Shown: positions 51,911-60,153, counted from the first letter of the stretch. The stretch is DNA of 64,000 bases from Streptomyces sp. NBC_00370 (GCF_036084755.1 NZ_CP107968.1:186001-250000); one strand, 5' to 3'. Notes: generated by a model from the letters alone, not told the origin. Numbers and translations: made by a program.

Positions 51911-52008
51911 TCGTCAGCTGGAATGCGTTCTCGTTCAGCCAGGCGGTTTCGTTTGGATCAAGGTGAAGGTGAGGGATGGCGGTGGTTCCCGGGTGGCACC
52001 CTGGAGGG

Positions 52009-52299
52009 ATGCGATCTGGAACCGACATCACGGAGAACGGCCTGCGGCATCTCCTCAACGATGGGGATCCGATCGGCGTCGCTGACGAGGTGCAGGACGA
52101 GTACGACTGCATGCTTACCCCTCTTCTCCGGCGGCTCCGGGGTGGTGTCGGCCAGACAGAGATCAGCGAGTTCCTGTGGCACGAGCTGGAGGATCACTTC
52201 GGGCTTACCCCTCTGCCATCAGAGCCGGAAGCGATGGCTGCCCGACTGATGTCCTGGTGGACAACCGCCGGCAAGGCCGATGGCACCGGCTGCGCGTAG
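52009..52299 (+). CDS. Hypothetical small acidic protein
   Basis: A 96-residue acidic protein: 'LRHLLNDGDPIGVADEVQDEYDCMLTPLLRRLRGG' and 'EISEFLWHELEDHFGLTP' are well-formed helices. It resembles small immunity-like proteins in actinobacteria, but I cannot name a family. CTGGAGG precedes ATG 52009 by 2-8 bases. The stop at 52299 is where an IS5 remnant begins, so the C-terminus may have been changed by insertion. Confidence 0.65.
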   Translation: MRSGTDITENGLRHLLNDGDPIGVADEVQDEYDCMLTPLLRRLRGGVGQTEISEFLWHELEDHFGLTPLPSEPEAMAARLMSWWTTAGKADGTGCA

Positions 52300-52300
52300 T

Positions 52301-52760
52301 CGCTCCCTCCGGGGCGTCTACTCGTTTGTCCGGGTGCCGTTGGCTGACGCGCAGCAGTGGGTGCAGTTGCCGGAGAAGCCCGGCAACTGGCCGGGCGTCC
52401 GCAACCGGCTGCGGATGCGGTCCGCTGACGGCACCTGGGGGCGAGGTTTCACCGCGCTGCTGGCCCAGGCGGACGCCAACGAGGAGCCGACCTGGGCTGT
52501 CTCAGTGGACTCCACGATCGTGCGAGCCCAGCAGCACGCTGCCGGAGCCCGCAAAAGGGGGCGCCGGCTGGCAAGCGTGACGGCCACCATCGGCCGGTCG
52601 CGCGGCGGGCTGACCACGAAGGTCCACCTCGCAGCCGACGGCAGCCGCCAGCCCCTGGCCTTCCACCTCACCGCCGCACAGGCCGGTGACGCACCCGGCT
52701 TCGCTGACAAGTCTGGTCGCCGCTGCCGCCGCGGTGGCCACGCGGTGGACCGTCCGGCCT
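52301..52760 (+). pseudogene. IS5 family transposase, truncated
   Basis: The frame 'QLPEKPGNWPGVRNRLRMRSADGTW' to 'AVSVDSTIVRAQQHAAGARKRG' and 'IGRSRGGLTTKVHLAADGS' is the central part of an IS5-group (DDE_Tnp_1) transposase. It has the first catalytic Asp in VDSTIVRAQQH. The N-terminus is replaced by 'YSFVRVPLADAQQWV', and after 'AAQAGDAPGF' the sequence no longer matches. It belongs to a different IS5 subgroup from the element at 22990. Confidence 0.75.
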
Positions 52761-53024
52761 GCGGCAGCGGGTGGGGCGGCATCAGTGCACAGCATGAAGG
52801 CCGAGCACTACGCCGTCGGGCCGCTGGCGCCGTCGTTCTGGCCATCCTCCGTTCGGGAACCCGTCTGCTCGAACTGTCCTGACCTCGGACCCGCACGACT
52901 GATTCCGGGCAAGGGAAGCAGCCGACGCCGAACGCCGTCGAAGCCTTCAGACGTGGCCCGCTTCGGACGACCGGACCTTGCGATATTGGCGCTGTTCCCG
53001 CCCCCATTGGCTACGCTTCGATTC

Positions 53025-53747
53025 ATGGGATTATTCGGCAATAAGGGCAAGGATCCTGAGCCGGGCGAGCAGCGGGAGTTGGCCTTCGCTCCCGGTGAAC
53101 TGGCCTCGTCGCTAAGGCCGTTCGTCATGCCACCCGACCGGCTTCCACCTGGCGTCGCCGAAGGCGCTCCCCTGGCCCTGCCCGGGCTGGTCATGGGGAC
53201 CGCCCTGTTGGCCGGAGGCCGACTCGACTTCGTGCCTGTGTCGTCGATGAGCGAACTGGGCGGCGCCGAGGCGGTGTGGGGACGGGCGATGCGCAACGTG
53301 GAGAACCTCCACGGGTTGCGGGTGGTGCGCGAGGCCTGCGACGCGGCCCGCGAGGACACCGAGTTGGTGACCCTCTCGGGCGACGACCCCTTCGTCGCCT
53401 CCCGGGTAGCCGTACTGGACTGGCTGGTCAGCCAGGTGCACGGCTCCCCGTCCCGGTACGGCGTGATGGTCGCCGTACCGTCGTGGCACAGACTGATCCT
53501 GCATGTGGTCAGCGGCATGGGGGTACTGACGGCAGTCGAGACGATGGCACTGGCGGCCGGGCACTGGTTCCGGGCCGAAGAGGGCAATCAGAGTGTCAGC
53601 CCCGACGTGTACTACGTCGCCCACGACCGCCGGGCCCAGCGCGTCGCCTACCCGGACGTCAGCGGCAAAGTCACCATCAACACCACCGGGTTGATGGGCG
53701 AGATGCTCTTCGGCCCGGCGCCGCACGGCCTCGGCCTTGAGGGCTAG
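53025..53747 (+). CDS. Hypothetical protein with a TTA codon
   Basis: A 240-residue soluble protein starting 'MGLFGNKGKDPEPGEQRELAF'. It has mixed alpha/beta content, with 'YGVMVAVPSWHRLILHVVSGMGVLTAVETMALAAGHWF' as its clearest conserved-looking block and a later 'SVSPDVYYVAHDRRAQRV'. I could not assign a family. The third codon is TTA (53031-53033), rare in streptomycetes and dependent on bldA tRNA. No operon partner. Confidence 0.72.
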   Translation: MGLFGNKGKDPEPGEQRELAFAPGELASSLRPFVMPPDRLPPGVAEGAPLALPGLVMGTALLAGGRLDFVPVSSMSELGGAEAVWGRAMRNVENLHGLRVVREACDAAREDTELVTLSGDDPFVASRVAVLDWLVSQVHGSPSRYGVMVAVPSWHRLILHVVSGMGVLTAVETMALAAGHWFRAEEGNQSVSPDVYYVAHDRRAQRVAYPDVSGKVTINTTGLMGEMLFGPAPHGLGLEG

Positions 53748-53918
53748 CAGCGGCCCACCGGGCCGCACGGTCGAGCGACGACGACCTGCGGCCCTTTTGC
53801 AAGGCGTCCGGCCAGCAACGTATTCCGCCACGCCTCCAGCCAGGGCCTAAGCCTGAGTGCCGGCCTGGGGCCACGGAGGTGAAAGGGCCGCCCCGATCCG
53901 ATCCCTACACTCCGGGGC

Positions 53919-54917
53919 ATGAGCGACGTATGGCCCCCAGACGAGCGACCGGACGGCCGGGCACCCGGCGATCCCGCACCGGTTCACAATGAACCGACCA
54001 TTCACCAGCTACGTCTGTTGCTGGTGCTCTCCGACGAACTGCACTTCGGCCGTGCCGCGGCCCGACTCTTCATGTCGCAGCCTGCGCTGAGCCGACAACT
54101 TCGCTCGCTGGAGGCGCACTTGGGACTGACCCTGTTCCATCGCACCAGTCGCCGGGTGGAGATGACGGCCAGTTGCCGAGCACTGTTACCCGAGGCTAAA
54201 GCCGCGGTGCGGGCCATGGACCAGTTACGGCTCGTCGCCGACACCCGCGAACGAGAGCCTGCCGGGCGGCTGGTGGTCGGGGCGATCGGGGCGGAGGCGT
54301 CGATGCCACGTACGAGGGCGATCCTGGCCGAACTGCGTGCGCGGCACCCGCGGATCACCGTGGAGATCCGCAACCTGAACTTCGTCGATCACGTCAACCA
54401 GTTGCTGGACGGTCAGGTGGACGTGGTCTTCCTCCGGCCGCCGGTCCCGCCAGGTATTCAGATCGTGCACCTCACCAGTGAGCCACGCATCGCCTGCCTG
54501 CCCACGACCGACTCGCTCGCGGGCCGGACGACGATCAGTATCGCCGAGCTGTCAGGCAGAACAGTGGTGAACGTCCCGCCGCAGGTTTCACGCGTCTGGT
54601 GGGACTGGTGGGCGGTAAACCCCCGGCCGGACGGCTCCCGGGTCACGTACGGCCCGGTTGTCGCGGACATGGAAGCGCTCCTGAACGCCGTCGCCGACGG
54701 AGGTGCCATGGCCTTTCTTCCGGCCGCCGCACGCACCTTCTTCCCACGGCCCGGCATCAGTTACGTCGATGTGGCGGACCTGTCACCGTGCAGCTCGGCC
54801 CTCGCATGGACCCCCGCCTCGCGCGCTCGCCCGACCGTCGCGGCCGTCCGACGGGCGGCTGCCACGGTGCTCCGGGGCGAGGACGGTTCGACCGCTAAGG
54901 CGGCTGTCGAGCTCTGA
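53919..54917 (+). CDS. LysR family regulator with two TTA codons
   Basis: A 332-residue LysR-type regulator. The N-terminal helix-turn-helix is 'IHQLRLLLVLSDELHFGRAAARLFMSQPALSRQLRSLEAHLGLTLFHRTSRRVEMT' (~28-83). The substrate domain has 'RLVVGAIGAEASMPRTRAI' and 'DVVFLRPPVPPGIQIVHLTSEP'. Two TTA codons (54186-54188 and 54225-54227) make expression bldA-dependent if this is a streptomycete. A second LysR gene of different sequence follows 132 bases later. Confidence 0.9.
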   Translation: MSDVWPPDERPDGRAPGDPAPVHNEPTIHQLRLLLVLSDELHFGRAAARLFMSQPALSRQLRSLEAHLGLTLFHRTSRRVEMTASCRALLPEAKAAVRAMDQLRLVADTREREPAGRLVVGAIGAEASMPRTRAILAELRARHPRITVEIRNLNFVDHVNQLLDGQVDVVFLRPPVPPGIQIVHLTSEPRIACLPTTDSLAGRTTISIAELSGRTVVNVPPQVSRVWWDWWAVNPRPDGSRVTYGPVVADMEALLNAVADGGAMAFLPAAARTFFPRPGISYVDVADLSPCSSALAWTPASRARPTVAAVRRAAATVLRGEDGSTAKAAVEL

Positions 54918-55049
54918 CGCCGGTGCTCGCTCACGCCCGCGGCAGGGGGCTCTCAGGATCGTCGCTGTTGCCTCGGACCTCTCGGCGTCGCACGACCCGC
55001 CCGCGCAACAGCCGCCGCCCTTCGCCGTCGAATCGATAGTCTCGGACCT

Positions 55050-56072
55050 ATGACGCGACCCGCGGAACGGGATGGCCCCTCCCCCATCACCGGTCCCGGC
55101 GCTCGTCGCGAGCCCAGCCTCCATCAACTGCGGCTCTTCCTCGTGTTGGCCGACGAACTGCACTTCGCGCGCGCGGCAGCCCGAACGGCCATGACACAGC
55201 CCGCGTTCAGCCAGCAGATCAGGGCGCTGGAGCAGCGACTCGGGCTCAGCCTGGTCGATCGTGCCAGCCGCAAAGTGGTCCTCTCACCAGCCGGCCGGGA
55301 TCTGGTCCCCGAAGCGTGGGAGGTCGTCACCGCCATGGCCCGGCTGCGGCGTCGCGCCGAGTCCTGTGCCCGTGATCGCGGGGAGGAGCTACGCCTCGCC
55401 TACACCCCTTCCATAGGCGGCGACTTCGCCACCCGGGTGGCGGCCGCCTTCGAAAGCGAGCGCGCCGAGTGCATCGTCACCCTCAACGCCGTCTCACTGC
55501 ACCAGGGCATGACGCCCGAGGACGCGCTCCGCGATCTACAGGCCGACGTGGTGCTGGTCTGGTCGCCGGGCGGCGACGGCCAGGCCCAGGCCAGGCAGGG
55601 ACCGGAGCTGACCGTGGGACCGGTCGTCGCCGAAGTGCCGCGAGGCCTGCTCGTCCCCTCACGTCACCCGCTGGCCCGTCACACAACAGTCAGTCTGGAG
55701 GACCTGGCCGACCAGGAATTACTCAAGCCACCCACCGACATGGAACCCACGTTCCGTGATCTGTGGACCCCCCGCTTCACTCCATCGGGACGCCCGATCA
55801 GGCACACCGTGGACGACATGACGAAACTGACGGCCCGGGACAACGTCCTGGTCGACGACGTCCTCACCCTCGTCGCCCGAGGCCAGGGCCTGCACTGCAC
55901 CGTGACGTCGCTACTCGAACGGTCGCCGTTCCCCGGTCTCACCGTGGTGCCCATTCGTGACATGCCTCCCATGGTCATCGTGCCCGTATGGCTGAGTACC
56001 GCGCACAACGCCGTCATCGGCGCTTTCGCGAAAGCGATGACGAAGTTCAAGCACTGTCGCCGCACTGGCTGA
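55050..56072 (+). CDS. LysR family regulator with a TTA codon
   Basis: A 340-residue LysR regulator: 'LHQLRLFLVLADELHFARAAARTAMTQPAFSQQIRALEQRLGLSLVDRASRKVVLSPAGR' is the DNA-binding region, similar to but not a copy of that of the gene upstream. The effector domain has 'LRLAYTPSIGGDFATRVAAAFE' and 'PRGLLVPSRHPLARHTTVSLEDLADQELL'. One TTA codon is at 55719-55721 (residue 224). The DNA-binding halves of the two neighbours are more alike than their effector halves, suggesting an old duplication. The target is unknown. Confidence 0.9.
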   Translation: MTRPAERDGPSPITGPGARREPSLHQLRLFLVLADELHFARAAARTAMTQPAFSQQIRALEQRLGLSLVDRASRKVVLSPAGRDLVPEAWEVVTAMARLRRRAESCARDRGEELRLAYTPSIGGDFATRVAAAFESERAECIVTLNAVSLHQGMTPEDALRDLQADVVLVWSPGGDGQAQARQGPELTVGPVVAEVPRGLLVPSRHPLARHTTVSLEDLADQELLKPPTDMEPTFRDLWTPRFTPSGRPIRHTVDDMTKLTARDNVLVDDVLTLVARGQGLHCTVTSLLERSPFPGLTVVPIRDMPPMVIVPVWLSTAHNAVIGAFAKAMTKFKHCRRTG

Positions 56073-56349
56073 ACCAACCGTCTGGCGTCGCACCACGCTT
56101 TGCCGTACCCCCCGCGAAAAGTACTCATCCACCAGTACTTGCCGAGTCATACATTTCTGGTTATCGATCGCGTGCGACAAGGAATCGTTGGCCCGGCGCG
56201 CAACGGGGAGGGCGATGGCATTATTCGTGTCGAGGGCGTATGCGAGCGAGGAAAACGATCCCTCCATGAGCTTCCGGAAAACGCGGGGTGCGGTTTCCGG
56301 AACGTCTCGTATCCGTCCATCGGTCAATCAGCCGAACAAGGAGCGAAGA

Positions 56350-56706
56350 ATGCTGAGGAAGATTCGGCACGGGGCCGCCGCCATCGGCGTCGGTGTGAGC
56401 ATGCTGCTCATTCCGCTCGCAGAAGGGGCGGCCGTCGCGAGCGAAAGAACCGGACAGGCAGCGAACCCGGCCCCGGCGGAGCAGACCACATTCTCCGGCG
56501 ACGGCGTGCGCATCCGGACGGGACCCGGCACCGGGTACGGAATTGTCGGGTACGGGTATCGGGGCCATTCCGTGACGAGCTATTGCTGGACTGGATCCTC
56601 TGGTGACTTGTGGGTCCAGCTCAGGGACAACACGACCGGGGTGAGTGGTTGGTCGTCATCCAGTTTGGTCGGGGACTACGGAATCCTGTACTTGGACCAC
56701 TGCTGA
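56350..56706 (+). CDS. Secreted SH3-domain protein
   Basis: A 118-residue exported protein. Residues 1-~31 are a Sec signal ('MLRKIRHGAAAIGVGVSMLLIPLAEGAAVAS'). The mature part has one bacterial SH3 domain, 'DGVRIRTGPGTGYGIVGYGYRGHSVTSYC' and 'LWVQLRDNTTGVSGWSSSSLVG', typical of peptidoglycan or peptide binding. AAGGAG precedes ATG 56350 by 7 bases. It is probably cell-wall-associated or released. Confidence 0.85.
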   Translation: MLRKIRHGAAAIGVGVSMLLIPLAEGAAVASERTGQAANPAPAEQTTFSGDGVRIRTGPGTGYGIVGYGYRGHSVTSYCWTGSSGDLWVQLRDNTTGVSGWSSSSLVGDYGILYLDHC

Positions 56707-56830
56707 AGTGACGCATAGCGCCCCCTTGCCCAGCGGTAAATTCCGACCAAAAGGGGTGCACTGTCCGACCGTGCCCTGCTGGGCCGGCCTGAACTCACGC
56801 ACGGACCGAAACAGAAGAAAGCTGGAAAAC

Positions 56831-57133
56831 ATGAGACGCAACCTTGTCCGTCGATCCATGATCGGCATTGTCGCCACAGGTGCACTCGTGATGGCCGGCG
56901 CCGGGATCAGTTCGGCGCAGGCCCGCCCGTCCGGGAACCCGGAGCCCTACCGGACCTCTGCGGTGGTAGCGGCACCCGCCTCCACGGCTGTCAACTGGCA
57001 GTGGGCCGGCGACTACGACAGCCAGTGGGAGTGCGGCGCCGTCGGCACATCGTTGGTGATCTACGGCGGATACTCGACATATAGCTGCGACTACTTCGAC
57101 GGCTCCGGGAAGTGGCAGCTCTACGTGGGCTGA
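56831..57133 (+). CDS. Small secreted protein
   Basis: A 100-residue exported protein: a signal 'RNLVRRSMIGIVATGALVMAGAGISSAQA' (residues 3-31) then a ~69-residue mature domain with 'WQWAGDYDSQWECGAVG' and 'YSTYSCDYFDGSGKWQLYVG'. Two Cys could form a disulphide. The aromatic-rich mature part resembles secreted actinobacterial inhibitors or wall-binding domains, without a firm match. GGAAA precedes ATG 56831. It lies 124 bases after the SH3 protein gene. Confidence 0.78.
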   Translation: MRRNLVRRSMIGIVATGALVMAGAGISSAQARPSGNPEPYRTSAVVAAPASTAVNWQWAGDYDSQWECGAVGTSLVIYGGYSTYSCDYFDGSGKWQLYVG

Positions 57134-57274
57134 CCCTCCTGCCGGCCAGAGGACCCCACAAAGCGGGCGCCGGCATCGTGAACGGGGGGCATGATGCCCG
57201 CGCCCGCGTGGCTACGAGGCGACTCGGCGCCTGCTGTTCGTCATGACGACCTCCAGGCGAACGGCTTCCGGGGC

Positions 57275-57314
57275 CCGTGGCCCTACTCGCAGTATGGCGC
57301 GAGCAGGGCCACGG
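57275..57314. terminator. Stem-loop between convergent genes
   Basis: CCGTGGCCCT (57275-57284) pairs with AGGGCCACGG (57305-57314), and an inner ACTCGC/GCGAG segment lengthens the stem. It separates the + strand secreted-protein gene from the - strand membrane operon and could serve both. Confidence 0.65.
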
Positions 57315-57336
57315 CACGGCCCGCCCGGTGCCGAGT

Positions 57337-57558
57337 TCACCGCAGCAACAGACACAGACCGCGCGCCGATCGCTCGGAGGGAGACGAACCGCCAGGGCGG
57401 CCGAGGCGGATGAACGTCACCAGCGTCTGCAGGGGAACGGCCAGAACCACGGCCAGCTCGACGGTCCAGGGCGTGATGCCCGCGACGGCCAGAGCGGAGA
57501 AGACGACGACCGCGACGACCAAGGTCGGCAGGGCTGCGGAAAGAGAAAAGTCGAGCAT
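57337..57558 (-). CDS. Small two-helix membrane protein
   Basis: A 73-residue protein with two membrane segments, 'ALPTLVVAVVVFSALAVAG' and 'TVELAVVLAVPLQTLVTFI', and a basic Arg/Ser tail. It lies 59 bases downstream of the MAB_1171c-like gene on the same strand, probably the last gene of that operon. No family was recognised. The size and layout suggest a small regulator or partner of the multi-pass protein. Confidence 0.6.
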   Translation of the reverse strand: MLDFSLSAALPTLVVAVVVFSALAVAGITPWTVELAVVLAVPLQTLVTFIRLGRPGGSSPSERSARGLCLLLR

Positions 57559-57617
57559 GTCCCGGCTGACGGAGCCGACTTCATGGCGTCCGCGTCGTCT
57601 TGATCGCCCCCGAAACG

Positions 57618-58805
57618 CTACCCGCCGTCGGCGGGGACTCGGCTGCGGATCCGGTTGACCTCGGGTGAGCCGGCGAAGGCCCGGGCCACCTGGACCAGCC
57701 AGTCGGCCTCGTCGTCCAGTGTTCTCGGCGCGTGCGGCGCCGGGTGGATGGTGCCGGGATCTGTGTCGTGGCGGCGGTTGAGGCGGCGGTTCTCCAGCGC
57801 TGCCGCGATGGCAGCCGCTTCGAGGGCCGCCGCGTGGTGGGGATCGGCGGCGTCGGTCGGCTGCGCTGCGGCTGGGGGCCGGTCAAGGGTCTCCGGCTGG
57901 CTGTAGGGGCGCAGGGAGAGGTAGGCGTCACGGATCTCGATCACGCGGCGGTACAGGTCGAAGGTGCCGGGCCACGGCAGGTGGCTGCGGCGCTCGGTCG
58001 CCGCAGAGGGGAGCGCGATGTCGGGGAGTTCGGCGTGCAGAGCTGCCCAGAGTGGTTCCAGGGCGTGGAAGGCGCGCCGCGCCCGGAACCAGCGGGCAGG
58101 GGCGCGGAGGATGTCCGGCCGGAAGGCCGCGGATGCGCCGCCGACGCCGAGGAGTGCCACGGTGATGCCGAGCAGTGTCGACATCAGGTCCTCGCCGAGG
58201 CCGACTTGACCGTGGCGCAGGACGTCGTGGGCGTCCGCCAGCGCCCATGAGGTCCACAGCACACCCGCGCCTGAGGCGAGCGTCATCAGCCACAGTCCGG
58301 TCCTGATGGCGCCGGGCTCCGCTCGGCGCGCGTGCCGGGCGAGGGCTCGTACCAGCGGGACCAGGCACAGCCAGCCGTACACCGCGAAGAGTGCGCCGTA
58401 CAGCGCGAACGCCCAGGAGCGCGAGGGCCGGACGAGTACAGACTCCTGGGCCACCACGACATGGGCGGACGCGAACAGCACGGCGGACACCACCTGGGCC
58501 GCGAGCCCCGCTCCCAACTGCCGGGCCCAGGACGGCCGTCCGGCGGAGGGGCGGTCGAGTGTCATGGCGATGAGCCCGAGGCAGGTCAGGGCCGCCAGTT
58601 TCAATGCGTGGGTCAGGACGACGAGGTGCGCCGCCTGGCCGGGCGCCGGCCGATTGTCCGGCGCGTTCAGCAGCAGTGAGACTCCCAGGCAGAGGGCGAA
58701 ACCCCACATGCAGCGTTGAATTCGGCCGGTCCTGGCCACGGCGATCCGGTGAACGGCGAAGCACAGGAAGATGCCCGCAGCGACGTAGACCGCCAGGTCG
58801 ATCAC
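57618..58805 (-). CDS. MAB_1171c-like (DUF6545) membrane protein
   Basis: A 395-residue multi-pass protein. Seven hydrophobic segments occupy residues ~1-240 ('LAVYVAAGIFLCFAVHRIAVA', 'LKLAALTCLGLIAMTL', 'FALYGALFAVYGWLCLVPLVRAL' and others). A cytoplasmic C-terminal domain follows ('PARWFRARRAFHALEPLWAALHAELP', 'RRVIEIRDAYLSLRPY'). This is the actinobacterial MAB_1171c family, commonly next to ImmA/IrrE genes. The role is unknown; a sensor or transporter tied to the upstream regulators is plausible. GTG 58805 has GGGAGAAGC 4-7 bases upstream and lies 22 bases after the ImmA stop. Confidence 0.8.
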   Translation of the reverse strand: MIDLAVYVAAGIFLCFAVHRIAVARTGRIQRCMWGFALCLGVSLLLNAPDNRPAPGQAAHLVVLTHALKLAALTCLGLIAMTLDRPSAGRPSWARQLGAGLAAQVVSAVLFASAHVVVAQESVLVRPSRSWAFALYGALFAVYGWLCLVPLVRALARHARRAEPGAIRTGLWLMTLASGAGVLWTSWALADAHDVLRHGQVGLGEDLMSTLLGITVALLGVGGASAAFRPDILRAPARWFRARRAFHALEPLWAALHAELPDIALPSAATERRSHLPWPGTFDLYRRVIEIRDAYLSLRPYSQPETLDRPPAAAQPTDAADPHHAAALEAAAIAAALENRRLNRRHDTDPGTIHPAPHAPRTLDDEADWLVQVARAFAGSPEVNRIRSRVPADGG

Positions 58806-58827
58806 CGGTGCTTCTCCCGTCTCCGGC

Positions 58828-59376
58828 TCACCGGGCCTGCCCACTCCCCGGCTGGTCCGGAAGCGCGAACAGCGGGGCGACGTCGGGCTGTGCGCCTGTG
58901 TGCCGTGCGCGCGGTGGGTGGGAGCTGACGCGGGAGAGAATCAGCGAGGCCACCAACTCGGCTTCGGCTTCCTGCGGTTCGCTGTAGACGGTGCGGCCGA
59001 GGACCCGCTGTACGAGCGCCGGGGAGAGGCCCGGCAGCAGTATCTGCGCGGCGGCGTGCATGGAGGCTCCGTCCTGGTGACCGCAGAGCAGGTGCGCCGC
59101 CTCGTGCAGGAGGATGTGCTGTTGGTGGAACGGGGTGGTGTCGGCCGCGTACATCACGTAGTCGGCGGCTGCCGTGGTGAGCAGGAGTCCGCACGGGAGG
59201 TCCGGCCGCGCGTGGACGGGTAAGAGTTCGACCGCTCGACCGCGTTGCGCCCCGACGGCGCGGACGAACGTGGCGGCGTCGAAGGGATCGGGCAGGCGCA
59301 GGCGGTCCACGCGGCGGCGGCAGTCTCCCCACATGTCCCGTCGGACGCGCCCCGTCCCGGAGCGGTCGGCCGTCAC
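58828..59376 (-). CDS. ImmA/IrrE family metalloprotease
   Basis: A 182-residue ImmA/IrrE-type protein. The zinc-protease motif is intact: 'HILLHEAAHLLCGH' (~residues 90-103), an HExxH with a following H. Upstream, 'MYAADTTPFHQQ' and downstream 'EAEAELVASLIL' (third metal ligand Glu) fit the family. Such proteases cleave a paired XRE repressor in response to a signal. GTG 59376 overlaps the XRE stop in GTGA, so the two are translationally coupled. Confidence 0.9.
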   Translation of the reverse strand: MTADRSGTGRVRRDMWGDCRRRVDRLRLPDPFDAATFVRAVGAQRGRAVELLPVHARPDLPCGLLLTTAAADYVMYAADTTPFHQQHILLHEAAHLLCGHQDGASMHAAAQILLPGLSPALVQRVLGRTVYSEPQEAEAELVASLILSRVSSHPPRARHTGAQPDVAPLFALPDQPGSGQAR

Positions 59377-59804
59377 GGCGGAGAGCCTCCGCCCCGCTCC
59401 CTGCGCGCTATCACGTCGATCATGTCGCTGATGGTTCCGACCGCTTCGGGTGACAGGTTCACCGCGCGCAGCGCCATGCTCCGCACGTTCGCGTCCCGCA
59501 GGGCGCCGAGGAGTTCGAGCTCCTCCGCGATGGCGGACGCCTGGGCGTCGTCGAAGAAGTAGGTGACCGGTACCTCGAAGAACTGGGCGAGCGCTTCGAG
59601 GTGACGCTTGGTCGGATTGTCGCGCCGACCGGTCCGCAGCTGCCACAGATACGTCGCCGAGAAGCTTTCGCCCGTGGCCTCGCGGCAGGCCTTGGCCACT
59701 TCTTCGTGGCTGTAGGACTCGCGGTTGGGACGGCGTACGACGCGGAAGAGCGCGTCGATCTTCCCGGCAAGCGTGCGCGGCTGCGCCGCCTCGGCCTCTG
59801 GCAC
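59373..59804 (-). CDS. XRE family repressor paired with ImmA/IrrE
   Basis: A 143-residue XRE-type helix-turn-helix protein: 'IDALFRVVRRPNRESYSHEEVAKACREATGESFSATYLWQLRTGRRDNPTKRHLEALAQFFEVPVTYFF' covers the DNA-binding domain (~15-84). The rest is a helical tail that may be the protease substrate. GTG 59804 has GGAGGTGCGGC directly upstream. It heads the four-gene - strand operon XRE-ImmA-MAB_1171c-small membrane protein, which sits beside the lanthipeptide locus. Confidence 0.88.
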   Translation of the reverse strand: MPEAEAAQPRTLAGKIDALFRVVRRPNRESYSHEEVAKACREATGESFSATYLWQLRTGRRDNPTKRHLEALAQFFEVPVTYFFDDAQASAIAEELELLGALRDANVRSMALRAVNLSPEAVGTISDMIDVIARRERGGGSPP

Positions 59805-59880
59805 GCCGCACCTCCGCTCCGGTCATCGACAGCGGAAGCGCCCTGCCGCTTCGCCTCCATTCATTCTAGCTGTGCCGGTA

Positions 59881-59910
59881 GGGCGCAGGGATCCAGCATC
59901 CCCTGCGCCC
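59881..59910 (-). terminator. Stem-loop after divergent precursor
   Basis: GGGCGCAGGG (59881-59890) pairs with CCCTGCGCCC (59901-59910). It begins 20 bases after the precursor stop on the - strand and would separate precursor and XRE transcripts. Confidence 0.75.
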
Positions 59911-59930
59911 TTGAAGAGAGACCGGTCCGA

Positions 59931-60083
59931 TCAGGCGCCCATGTCCTCAGGCGCGGCCCAGGTGGTGTTCGAGTCGCAGAAGATCACGCTGAGCGAGCTG
60001 TCGCTCGTGGTGATCGTGGGGGGCAGCAGGCCGGCTGAGTCGTCGGCCGCGCTCATGGTCTGGAGCTGCAGTACTGGGGGCAT
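59931..60083 (-). CDS. lanA: Divergent class III lanthipeptide precursor
   Basis: A 50-residue precursor. The leader 'MPPVLQLQTMSAADD' has the LxLQ motif recognised by class III synthetases, matching the leader of the second precursor (62907). The core contains one exact ring motif S29-x-x-S32-x-x-x-C36 in 'SDSSLSVIFC'. The next block 'DSNTTWAAP' lines up with 'DSNVSVVVC' of the other precursor, but the Cys is Pro and one Ser is Thr. So only one (methyl)lanthionine or labionin can form, and a 14-residue tail ending 'APEDMGA' follows. GGAGGA precedes ATG 60083. It is too short to be called by size alone; motif and context support it. Confidence 0.85.
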   Translation of the reverse strand: MPPVLQLQTMSAADDSAGLLPPTITTSDSSLSVIFCDSNTTWAAPEDMGA

Positions 60084-60124
60084 GGTGTCCTCCGGACAGC
60101 GGGGATGGGTGAACGAGCGTCGGC

Positions 60125-60153
60125 AGCCTACATGTACCCAATAAGGTCCGTCA
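60125..60153 (-). promoter_or_regulatory. Candidate promoter for divergent precursor
   Basis: Read on the - strand, TGACGG (60148-60153) and TAGGCT (60125-60130) are 17 bases apart, with a 41-base leader before ATG 60083. For the + strand, TTGACG at 60164 has no good -10 partner. Confidence 0.4.
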
